From assembly GCA_016208665.1 (NCBI GenBank), contig JACQXT010000226.1, positions 1 through 10,135 on the forward strand: DNA of 10,135 nt, written 5' to 3'. How positions within the stretch are numbered: the stretch's first letter is position 1; each line of letters opens with the position of its first letter. The notes beneath the pieces are model-generated. The model made no database searches, was not told the DNA's origin, and saw only the letters and a program-made list of their open reading frames with translations. Both the position numbers and the translations under genes were made by a program. Origin of the DNA: Chitinivibrionia bacterium (GTDB lineage Bacteria > Krumholzibacteriota > Krumholzibacteriia > WVZY01). Positions 1-5,954 of this stretch are shown piece after piece.

Positions 1-94
1 CGCCGCAGAGGCGCTCGACATCCGCCTCCGTCGCGTTCGATCTCAGGAGCGTGTGGTCGATCATCGAAGCGAGCCGCTCGTCCCAGTGTTTCAT
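1..94 (-). CDS. deoC: deoxyribose-phosphate aldolase, N-terminal part
   Basis: Only the first 31 codons are in the window; the gene continues past the left edge. The translation begins MKHWDERLASMIDHTLLRSN and continues with ATEADVERLCG. The 'IDHTLL...AT..DVE.LC' stretch is the characteristic N-terminus of DeoC. DeoC is the cytosolic class I aldolase that splits 2-deoxyribose-5-phosphate into acetaldehyde and glyceraldehyde-3-phosphate, the last step of deoxynucleoside catabolism. The catalytic lysines lie outside the window. The start ATG (92-94) overlaps the stop of cdd as ATGA, which indicates translational coupling and fixes the start. The neighbours cdd and deoB feed the same pathway, which supports the call despite the short fragment. 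Confidence 0.88.
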   Translation of the reverse strand, partial: MKHWDERLASMIDHTLLRSNATEADVERLCG

Positions 95-543
95 TTCGAT
101 CCTTCGAGGCGGCTGCGCGGACCCGCAGAAAATACAACGGGCAGGAGCCGCGAAAGAAGCGTCTCGTACACGCCGCCGGACCGCGGCTGCAGAAGGATTC
201 TCAGATCCGGGCAGAATTCCGCCATGCATTGAAGGCAAGCCCCGCATGGAACGAGGTGTTCCAGGTGCGGACTCGCGACGGCCAGGAGGGTGAACACCCG
301 ATCGTTCTTCGCGACGGCGCCGAAGAGCGCCGTCCGTTCCGCGCACACCGTCAATCCGTAGGAGCCGTTCTCAACGTTGGCGCCCGCATGGATCCGTCCT
401 CCGGCGGTGAGGAGGGCGGCGCCGACGGCGATCCCCGAATAGGGGCTGTACGCATGCCTCGAGGCTCCGGCGGCGGCTTCGAGCAGGGAGCGCGCCGGCT
501 GATCGAGTTCGGTTGCGGGCTTTATTTCCGGATGTCGAATCAT
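91..543 (-). CDS. cdd: cytidine deaminase
   Basis: A 150-aa protein, slightly longer than the roughly 130-aa homotetrameric cytidine deaminases. It would deaminate cytidine and deoxycytidine to uridine and deoxyuridine in the cytosol. Visible motifs are YSPYSGIAVGAA (about residues 32-43), the substrate-binding NVEN (56-59), and the zinc site CAE (C67, catalytic E69) with PCGAC (C100, C103). The residue after PCGAC is Leu where Arg is common in the family (PCGACRQ). The frame is open upstream to 642, inside deoB, but the Met at 543 is preferred: a purine-rich GGGAGGGAAAGAAG lies directly before it, and it sits just ahead of the conserved domain. deoB ends 52 bp upstream. The stop overlaps the deoC start (ATGA). 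The last ten residues (GPRSRLEGSK) lie beyond the conserved fold. Confidence 0.95.
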   Translation of the reverse strand: MIRHPEIKPATELDQPARSLLEAAAGASRHAYSPYSGIAVGAALLTAGGRIHAGANVENGSYGLTVCAERTALFGAVAKNDRVFTLLAVASPHLEHLVPCGACLQCMAEFCPDLRILLQPRSGGVYETLLSRLLPVVFSAGPRSRLEGSK

Positions 544-595
544 CTTCTTTCCCTCCCTGCGCGTATCGGCGGCGCACCGTTCCCGCCCGGCCCGT

Positions 596-1789
596 TCATC
601 GCAGCGCGGACAGGAAATCCGAACCGGGCAATCCCGTTCCAAGATCGAAATTCACTGCGACGGTCTTTCCGGCGTCCGCAAACGATCCTCTGATTCCGAG
701 GGAGCCGCCGGCGGCGCCCCTGAAGTATGCGACGAGCGGAACGAATTCCCTGCTGTGGTCCGTGCTCGCCGTCGTCGGATCGCACCCGTGGTCGGATGTG
801 ATGATCAGGAGGTCCTTCGCCTCCAGACCCTCCAGGAGCTCAGCGAGAAACGAATCGAACTCTTCGAGGCCGAGCGCATACGCCCTGGGATCGTTCCGAT
901 GCCCCCACATCATGTCGAAATCGACAAGGTTGGTAAATACAAAATCGCCCGCGCCGCTTTTCACCACGTCGAGCGTCGCATCCATGCCTTCCCGGTTGTT
1001 GGCGGTCGAAACGGTTTTCGTGAGGCCCCGATGGCCGAAGAGATCGTCGATCTTGCCGATGCCGATCACGTCCCTGCCCCCCTGCTTCAGGAGGTCGAGC
1101 ACGGTATCCCCCGGAGGAGGCAGCGAAAAATCCTTGCGGCGCGGCGTTCGATAGAAGCCTCCGGGAGCGCCGAGGAAGGGCCGAGCGATGACCCTCGCGA
1201 CGTTATGGGGATGGGTGAGAAGGGCGCGGGCCGTTTCGCACATCCGGTAGAGATCTTTGGGCGGGATCACATCCTCGTGAGCCGCCAGCTGGAATACGCT
1301 GTCCTGGGACGTGTAGAGGATGGGGCTGCCTGTCTTCAAGTGACTGGCGCCGAGCGTCTGAATGATCTCCGTGCCGCTCGCCCGGCTGTTGCCGATGACG
1401 GAGCGCCCGATGGCGCTCTCGAATCGTGCGACGAGATCCGGGGGGAATCCGTGCCGGTAGGTTGGAAACGGCGCTTCGAGCAGGCAGCACATCAGTTCCC
1501 AATGGCCCGACGTGCTGTCCTTGCCGGGAGAACGCGGCGTCATTTTGCCGAAGTACCCCCGGGAGCCGGCTTGCGGCGGGACTCCCTCGATGGAAATGAT
1601 ATTCCCCAGGCCGAGGGCGCCGAGATTGTGGAGGTGCAATCCCCCGACGGCGCGCGAGGTGTTGCCGAGGCTGTCGCTTCCGCGGTCGCCGTAGCGGTCC
1701 GCATCCGGCGCTTCGCCGACGCCGACGCCGTCGAGCACGATGCACACGATCCGAGAGAATTGATGGGGTCTCGCTTCCACCTGTTCCAT
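596..1789 (-). CDS. deoB: phosphopentomutase
   Basis: A 397-aa protein, normal length for DeoB of the alkaline phosphatase superfamily. It interconverts ribose-1-P or deoxyribose-1-P with the 5-phosphates, linking nucleoside phosphorolysis to DeoC and the pentose phosphate pathway. Family motifs run in order: VLDGVGVGEAPDA with metal ligand D20; GKDSTSGHWE at 89-98; ASGTEI (137-142); IARPF (201-205); NLVDFD...GHR with D292 and H297; TSDHG with D333 and H334; and TDH with H345. All two-metal ligands known from the Bacillus cereus enzyme (D13, D286, H291, D327, H328, H339) have counterparts. The phosphoacceptor Thr (B. cereus T85, in KDTMTGHWE) is Ser92 here. The ATG lies 8 nt after the alr stop with no good Shine-Dalgarno, so reinitiation after alr is likely. 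A GTG three codons further in is a less likely start. Confidence 0.96.
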   Translation of the reverse strand: MEQVEARPHQFSRIVCIVLDGVGVGEAPDADRYGDRGSDSLGNTSRAVGGLHLHNLGALGLGNIISIEGVPPQAGSRGYFGKMTPRSPGKDSTSGHWELMCCLLEAPFPTYRHGFPPDLVARFESAIGRSVIGNSRASGTEIIQTLGASHLKTGSPILYTSQDSVFQLAAHEDVIPPKDLYRMCETARALLTHPHNVARVIARPFLGAPGGFYRTPRRKDFSLPPPGDTVLDLLKQGGRDVIGIGKIDDLFGHRGLTKTVSTANNREGMDATLDVVKSGAGDFVFTNLVDFDMMWGHRNDPRAYALGLEEFDSFLAELLEGLEAKDLLIITSDHGCDPTTASTDHSREFVPLVAYFRGAAGGSLGIRGSFADAGKTVAVNFDLGTGLPGSDFLSALR

Positions 1790-1797
1790 CCGCAGGC

Positions 1798-2970
1798 TCA
1801 GATGTAGTTGGCGATGACGCCGAGCAGAGATTTGTACGCTTCGACTTTCCCTTTGCGAAGATAGGTTCGGGGCACGCGCTTGCTGATCCCGCAGAGGATT
1901 TCATAGGGGATGGTCTGCGCCCACTCGGCGAGCTCATGGAGCGATATCGAGCCGCCGTTCTGGCTTCCGAAAAACACGACTTCATCGCCCGGCACGGGCT
2001 CCTGGGGGAGATCCGTCAAATCGATCATGGTCATATCCATCGTTACCCGTCCTATGATCGGGACGCGCCGTCCGCCAACCAGCATCTCTCCCTTGTTCGA
2101 CAGCTTGAACGGCAAGCCGTGGCCGTACCCGACGGGCACCACGCCCATGACGGTGTCCCGGCTCGTCGTGAATGTGTTTCCGTAACTGATGCTTTTCCCG
2201 GCGGGGATCCGCCGCACTTGAACCAGCCTCGATTTCCAGCTCATGACCGGTTTGGCCTGCACGGCACCCGCCGAGCCGTGTGCGAGGTGCCCGTACGCCA
2301 GCAAGCCGGGGCGCACCATATCCATGTGCGATTCAGCCAGCAGATCGAGCGCGCTGCTGTTGGCGCTGTGTACGAGGGGGATGGAAACGCCGCGCGCCGC
2401 GAGCGCTGCTATGAGGGATAGAAATGAAACTATCTGCGAACGCGTGAATCCGGCATCGGTGTCGGATACGGGGAAATGCGTATAGATGCCGCCGATCGAA
2501 ACGCCCGGCAGCATTGCGATCTGCAGTATTTCCCGCTCGGCGTCCTCGAGGAAGACGCCCGTCCTCCCCATTCCCGTGTCGACCTCGATGTGGATCTCGA
2601 CGGGACCGCCTTTCGCCCGCGCCTGTTGCGAAAGAATCGAGCCGAATGCATAGTATGAAACCGTAACGGCGAAACCTTCCTCGACGACTCGCGGTATCTC
2701 CTTCTCCAGAATAGGGCTGAGGATGAGCACCCGCCGTTCGTCGATGCCGGATTGCTTGAGTTCGATCGCTTCGTCGATCGTAGCTACGCCGAACATATCG
2801 ACGAATTCAGACACCGCCGTCGCGACTTGCACGGCGCCGTGGCCGTACGCGTCCGCCTTGACGGTCAACAGTATCTTGGCGCCTTCCCGGATATGCCGCC
2901 TGATGGCGGCGATATTGAAGAGAAGGTTATCGAGATCGACTTCGACCCATGTCGGCAGTTTCTGCTGCAT
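1798..2970 (-). CDS. alr: alanine racemase (PLP-dependent)
   Basis: A 390-aa fold-type III PLP enzyme of usual length. It interconverts L- and D-alanine in the cytosol for peptidoglycan synthesis. The PLP lysine is K38 in VKADAYGHGA. The second catalytic base is Y263 in ISYGNTFTT, followed by PVGYGHG (usually PVGYADG) and GRVTMDMTMIDLT (usually GRVCMDQ). DTGMGRTG (131-138) carries the conserved Arg that contacts the pyridine nitrogen. HSANSSA (201-207) and MVRPGLLAYG (218-227) are also typical. The residue before VDTGM, normally the carbamylated lysine (LKVDTGM), is Glu129. The start is supported by AAGGACGG 6 nt upstream of the ATG. It is the first gene of the alr-deoB-cdd-deoC cluster. Its family assignment is clear; its pairing with nucleoside catabolism genes is unusual. 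Confidence 0.96.
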   Translation of the reverse strand: MQQKLPTWVEVDLDNLLFNIAAIRRHIREGAKILLTVKADAYGHGAVQVATAVSEFVDMFGVATIDEAIELKQSGIDERRVLILSPILEKEIPRVVEEGFAVTVSYYAFGSILSQQARAKGGPVEIHIEVDTGMGRTGVFLEDAEREILQIAMLPGVSIGGIYTHFPVSDTDAGFTRSQIVSFLSLIAALAARGVSIPLVHSANSSALDLLAESHMDMVRPGLLAYGHLAHGSAGAVQAKPVMSWKSRLVQVRRIPAGKSISYGNTFTTSRDTVMGVVPVGYGHGLPFKLSNKGEMLVGGRRVPIIGRVTMDMTMIDLTDLPQEPVPGDEVVFFGSQNGGSISLHELAEWAQTIPYEILCGISKRVPRTYLRKGKVEAYKSLLGVIANYI

Positions 2971-3036
2971 TCATTCCGTCCTTATGCCGCCGCCGGCTTT
3001 TAGGCCGCCGGGGCGCGATCGTGAAATTCAGAGGCC

Positions 3037-3065
3037 AAGGTAATAGAATCCAAAAATGCGGTCAA
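3037..3065 (-). promoter_or_regulatory. candidate promoter of the alr-deoB-cdd-deoC cluster
   Basis: On the minus strand TTGACC (3060-3065) is followed after 17 bp by TACCTT (3037-3042), about 65 bp ahead of the alr start codon. The -35 matches sigma-70 consensus at 5 of 6 positions and the -10 at only 3 of 6. A TATTAC lies in between but at too short a spacing (14 bp). The position in the only gap upstream of alr makes a promoter here plausible, but the match is weak. Confidence 0.35.
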
Positions 3066-3204
3066 GCATTTAATCCTTTTGCCGGTATTCGGTTGCATGG
3101 GGCGTACCAATTGGGGATCGAGGCGCGCATCGGGGTGCGAGCGCGAAAGCGCAACGGCGCGCCCACATGCGGCGCTCCTTCGTAAGTTACAATTCGACAG
3201 GAAT

Positions 3205-3972
3205 TTACTCCGATACTATGGTGCGGCCGTATCTCACGAAATCTATCCGCACGTTTCCGATGATCTTCGTGTTCCGGCGGGTTTCAAACGGCTCCCTGGA
3301 TGCCAGGGTGATGCCGCCGTCGAACGGATGGTTGCCGTGGGCGAGCAATTGCAGAATCGCGGAGATCCCATCCGAGGCTCCGAGGACCCTGAATTTGTTG
3401 TCCCCCGCGACCAGCATGTATACGGGCGAACCGTTCTCTTCTTCCTCGGCGATCCCCGTCCTCACGGAGTATGCGCCGCCGATGATACTCTCGATCATGT
3501 CCGCACCGCCGTATGGAATGCCGCCGAGGTCGTACTCCGCGAAGCCGCTGCGGTCGAACTCATCCTCCGGGATCACGGTCGGATAGTCGATACCGCCGGT
3601 GTTCGCAATGAACACGGTATCGGCCTCGGCGTGGATTCGTTCGACCCGGAAATGCACGAACGGGGAGAATTCCTTCACGACGCACAGCGAGTGCAAAGCG
3701 CCTTCCAGGCCGGCCAGCTTGCCCTGCAGACTTCGTCCGCCTACGAATTCGAGGAGGTTGCCCTCCCGGATGATGCCGATCGAGTTATGGACGGCTACGA
3801 TGCGCGGATTGCGGAATTCGTACCTGAATCCCATGCTGACGACCCTCCCGCGCGTCGCCTGCCTGAGGGTCGCATCGGCAAACTCGTCCCTGACCGCTTT
3901 CCTTCCGCATGCGCCGAATGCCAGGACGGCGAGAACGGCAAGACCCGCCGCAGGAAGCCGTTTTGCGCACAT
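3205..3972 (-). CDS. putative lipoprotein of unknown function
   Basis: I do not recognise a family. With the start at 3972 the protein is 255 aa and begins with a short basic stretch (MCAKRLP), a hydrophobic segment (about 9-21) and a lipobox-like LAFGAC with C22, so it should be exported and lipid-anchored. The -3 residue is Phe rather than the preferred Leu. The remainder is mixed alpha/beta in appearance, with acidic patches (PEDEFD, about 138-143; AEEEENG, about 173-179), several Gly-rich turns and no metal or nucleotide motif I can name. This start is chosen because AAAGGAG lies 10 nt before it. In-frame ATGs at 3996 and 4023 lack a ribosome binding site and would put a polar tail before the signal peptide. 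It lies 157 bp downstream of the UshA-like cytochrome fusion on the same strand, so the two may work together, but there is no direct evidence. Confidence 0.72.
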   Translation of the reverse strand: MCAKRLPAAGLAVLAVLAFGACGRKAVRDEFADATLRQATRGRVVSMGFRYEFRNPRIVAVHNSIGIIREGNLLEFVGGRSLQGKLAGLEGALHSLCVVKEFSPFVHFRVERIHAEADTVFIANTGGIDYPTVIPEDEFDRSGFAEYDLGGIPYGGADMIESIIGGAYSVRTGIAEEEENGSPVYMLVAGDNKFRVLGASDGISAILQLLAHGNHPFDGGITLASREPFETRRNTKIIGNVRIDFVRYGRTIVSE

Positions 3973-4074
3973 TGACCGCACGCTCCTTTGTCTCATCTGT
4001 ATCGTCTCGATAGCCGGCGGCATTGCCGGAAGCTTGGCCGGCGCGTTGCATCCCCGATCCGCGCACTGCCGGCA

Positions 4075-4102
4075 AGCATCCTTCTCCGCACGCCCGTGTC
4101 AA
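4075..4102 (-). promoter_or_regulatory. candidate promoter for the 3205-3972 lipoprotein gene
   Basis: A perfect minus-strand TTGACA (4097-4102) is preceded by the T-rich GTTTTTATC and followed after 16 bp by GATGCT (4075-4080), a 3-of-6 match to the -10 consensus. It lies in the 157-bp gap after the stop of the UshA-like gene. It would give a leader of roughly 100 nt rich in GCCGGC palindromes. The strong -35 is the main support and the -10 is poor. Confidence 0.3.
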
Positions 4103-4129
4103 GATAAAAACGAGCCATGAAGAGAATCC

Positions 4130-5521
4130 TCAGTGCGAGATCTTCTGCCAGTAGGAGGCAAAATCGAACTGCGGGGACCACTGGTCGTCATGGCAAGTGA
4201 CGCACGCGGCTCGGGCGTTCGCCGGCGTGGTGCGCGCCGGGTCGTTTGCATGATCGTAACCGTTTCCGTGGCACGCTTCGCACTGAACGTCGACGAGATC
4301 CGGAGTCGAACGGGCATTCACGAACCCTCCGATTTCATAGAATCCCGTCGTATGGCACGATGTGCAGTCCCTGTCGAAATCCCGGGATTGCCCGCGAAGA
4401 GTGCCGAATGCGCGCGCATGTCCGGTTTCCTGCCACTTCCGCACCTCCTCCCCATGGCACTTCCCGCATGCGCCGGCGGTAACAAACGGCTTGCGGACGG
4501 TCTGATCCGGCCGCGTGACTCCGGTCGGCATCGCGGACTTCTCCTTCAAGGCGATATCGATATCGTACGCCTTGAACAGCTTCACGATTGCTTCGTCGTC
4601 CTCGAACACCTTGGAGATCGGCTGTTGGGTTACGGCAAGCCGTTCGATCTTCCTTTGCGCGTTCAGATACGCTCCGGCGACCCCCATGTACCTGCCTTCC
4701 TTGGGAACCTGGAGCAGGTATGCCCCGTTGAACTGCCTCGCATTCCGCATCGGGCGGCCCTCGTGGCCGCACACGATGAGATCGATGCCGCCGGTCTTGA
4801 GCGCGAGATCGCGCGCTTCGCCGATATCCATGTGCGCCAGCACGACCACCAGGTCGACCTGGGGACGCAGGAAACTCACCTCATTCCGGACGGCAGCGAG
4901 GGGAGACCTCACAGCGAGCGAACCGGATTCGACCTGGGGCGGCAGCTTGATCTTGTCGCTAAAAACTCCCGTCAATCCGACCCGCAGCCCTCCCGCGAGC
5001 GTCACGATCGCGTGCCGAGGAAAGAGCAGGCTGTCCGAGCGGGCGTCGAACACGTTGGCCAGGACCAGGGGAAGGCGCACATCGCGCGAACGCCTGACAA
5101 GAAACGGCACGCCCAGGCCGAAGTCGGTCTCTCCGGGGACGACGCCGTGATACTTCATCAGCGCCATCGATTTCATGGTGATGTCCGCCTTCTCCTTGCC
5201 GTAGTTGATTTCTGCGCCGAAAAAATCCCCGCCGTCCAGAAGCAGGACCGCGCCGGCGGTATCATGCACCGTCTTGATGAAAGTAGCCATCCTCCCCAAT
5301 CCGCCGAGATCGTTGCTCGGACACCCGCACGACCTGATCTTGCCCATGAGGTCGTTCGAAAAGACTATCGTCAGCCGCTGGGGCTTCTTCGAACACCCGC
5401 ACGCGAGCGCGGCAGCGAGCAACGCACAGACGGAGATGGGCGCCGCAGGCCGAGCCCGACCGTCGATTCCTGCAGCCGCGCGCCGGAGCGTTCGCCCGAC
5501 GAAATTCCAAACCCGAGCCAT
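4130..5521 (-). CDS. UshA-like metallophosphoesterase / tetraheme cytochrome c fusion lipoprotein
   Basis: A 463-aa two-domain protein. Residues 28-43 form an export signal ending LACGCSKK, a lipobox-like site (C43 most likely), preceded by an unusually long Arg/Ala-rich n-region. Residues 49-300 follow the calcineurin-like 5'-nucleotidase fold: SNDLMG (55-60), SCGCPSNDLGGLGRMA (64-79), LDGGDFFG (95-102), PGETDFG (129-135), VVVLAHMD (225-232) and DLIVCGHEG (247-255). Residues 350-463 carry four CxxCH heme sites (C352, C386, C414, C440) and the W..TGHA.AF motif (363-372) of cytochrome c554-like proteins, ending YWQKISH. By architecture it resembles the UshA-like (seleno)protein/cytochrome c554 fusions, here with Cys in the CGC motif. 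It is probably periplasm-facing and redox-active; phosphatase activity is doubtful because several metal ligands differ. The start is supported by GGAG 7 nt upstream. Partners and electron donor are unknown. Confidence 0.85.
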   Translation of the reverse strand: MARVWNFVGRTLRRAAAGIDGRARPAAPISVCALLAAALACGCSKKPQRLTIVFSNDLMGKIRSCGCPSNDLGGLGRMATFIKTVHDTAGAVLLLDGGDFFGAEINYGKEKADITMKSMALMKYHGVVPGETDFGLGVPFLVRRSRDVRLPLVLANVFDARSDSLLFPRHAIVTLAGGLRVGLTGVFSDKIKLPPQVESGSLAVRSPLAAVRNEVSFLRPQVDLVVVLAHMDIGEARDLALKTGGIDLIVCGHEGRPMRNARQFNGAYLLQVPKEGRYMGVAGAYLNAQRKIERLAVTQQPISKVFEDDEAIVKLFKAYDIDIALKEKSAMPTGVTRPDQTVRKPFVTAGACGKCHGEEVRKWQETGHARAFGTLRGQSRDFDRDCTSCHTTGFYEIGGFVNARSTPDLVDVQCEACHGNGYDHANDPARTTPANARAACVTCHDDQWSPQFDFASYWQKISH

Positions 5522-5605
5522 AGCCGTTCTCCGCGGCCCCTGGAGTTACAGTGCCGTGAACATCCCGATCCGCAGCGCGCAACCGGCGTGCGGCGGCGCG
5601 CAATT

Positions 5606-5650
5606 TCAGAACGTATTGTACCAGAAGGCGAACCCGAAGTTCCACAGCCG
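5606..5650 (-). pseudogene. possible 3' relic of an outer-membrane beta-barrel gene
   Basis: Reading the minus strand gives RLWNFGFAFWYNTF followed by TGA. Aromatic residues alternate with small or polar ones, and the last residue is Phe. Both are features of the closing strand of outer-membrane beta-barrel proteins. The same frame has a TAA immediately before the stretch, and no longer barrel-like sequence is seen in any frame further upstream. If real, it is only a remnant. The pattern could be chance in a 14-codon window, so the call is tentative. Confidence 0.22.
5615..5644 (-). promoter_or_regulatory. weak candidate promoter for the UshA-like fusion gene
   Basis: Minus-strand TACAAT (5615-5620), a 5-of-6 match to the -10 consensus, has TGGAAC 18 bp upstream (5639-5644), a 3-of-6 match to the -35. 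It would leave a leader of about 90 nt before the ATG at 5521. TACAAT also appears ahead of the kinase gene. The site overlaps the possible barrel-gene relic, so one of the two readings may be coincidental. Confidence 0.22.
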
Positions 5651-5902
5651 TTATTCCCGTGAGACACGCGGCCGCAAGTCGAACCGTCGGAGCCCCGGAA
5701 TAATGCAGTGTTTCACAGAATCCGCACGGCATCTCGGCTCCGGCAAATTCGGCAAAAACCGCAATTTATTATTTTCATCTTATGGCGCCTCCGCCGAGTA
5801 TCTTCGACCGGGACCCGGCAGGGCTTTTTCGTATGTAATTACTTAAAAATTCTTGACTTTATTGCCTCAAACATGTTTCTTTTATAGCAGACCCCACCTG
5901 AA

Positions 5903-5908
5903 TACAAT
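5903..5908 (+). promoter_or_regulatory. candidate -10 element for the 823-aa exported protein gene
   Basis: TACAAT at 5903-5908 lies 46 bp before the start codon in the AT-rich stretch, but no good -35 stands at 16-18 bp. A TTGACT (5853-5858) and a TATAGC (5883-5888) nearby are 24 bp apart, too far for a standard sigma-70 pair. A promoter in this region is likely from context; the exact element is uncertain. Confidence 0.25.
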
Positions 5909-5954
5909 TTTTTCGAACTCCACAAACTCATGCTCTAGCGCAAGGGATGGAATT

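Larger units (their letters stand above)
5522..5954. other. 433-bp divergent intergenic region
   Basis: This region lies between the start of the minus-strand UshA-like gene and the plus-strand 823-aa gene. The part up to about 5740 is GC-rich like the coding DNA. The part from about 5755 to 5915 is clearly AT-rich (runs such as TTATTATTTTCATC and TAATTACTTAAAAATTC), as expected for divergent promoters. I see no intact gene, no RNA gene and no strong hairpin. A short barrel-strand-like reading frame on the minus strand occupies 5606-5650 and is listed separately. Confidence 0.7.

Noticed and set aside
544..642. N-terminal extension of cdd into the deoB 3' end
   Set aside because: The added residues do not resemble cytidine deaminase, would overlap deoB by 47 nt, and the Met at 543 has a purine-rich site directly upstream.
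755..1807. Plus-strand open frame (350 codons) opposite deoB
   Set aside because: It is an antisense shadow of deoB, whose active-site motifs are complete on the minus strand.
3122..3163. GC-rich inverted repeat (GGCGCGC...GCGCGCC with an inner GCGC-GAAA-GCGC) as a terminator or structured RNA
   Set aside because: It has no T tract on either strand, and such short GC palindromes are expected in DNA of this composition. The GAAA tetraloop lies on the plus strand, where no gene is read.
3079..3975. Plus-strand open frame (298 codons) opposite the lipoprotein gene
   Set aside because: The minus-strand frame has a signal peptide, lipobox and AAAGGAG site; the plus frame has none of these and is low in hydrophobic structure.
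3993..4118. Small minus-strand reading frame (MARFYLDTGVRRRML...) between the UshA-like gene and the lipoprotein gene
   Set aside because: No ribosome binding site, Arg-rich composition typical of out-of-frame GC-rich DNA, and it overlaps the candidate promoter of the lipoprotein gene.
4133..5662. Long plus-strand open frame (509 codons) opposite the UshA-like gene
   Set aside because: It lacks recognisable domains, is rich in Arg/His/Pro as expected from the complement of GC-rich coding DNA, and lies wholly opposite a gene with clear motifs and a ribosome binding site.
5853..5888. TTGACT and TATAGC as a promoter pair for the 823-aa gene
   Set aside because: The spacing is 24 bp, outside the 15-20 bp range for sigma-70 promoters.
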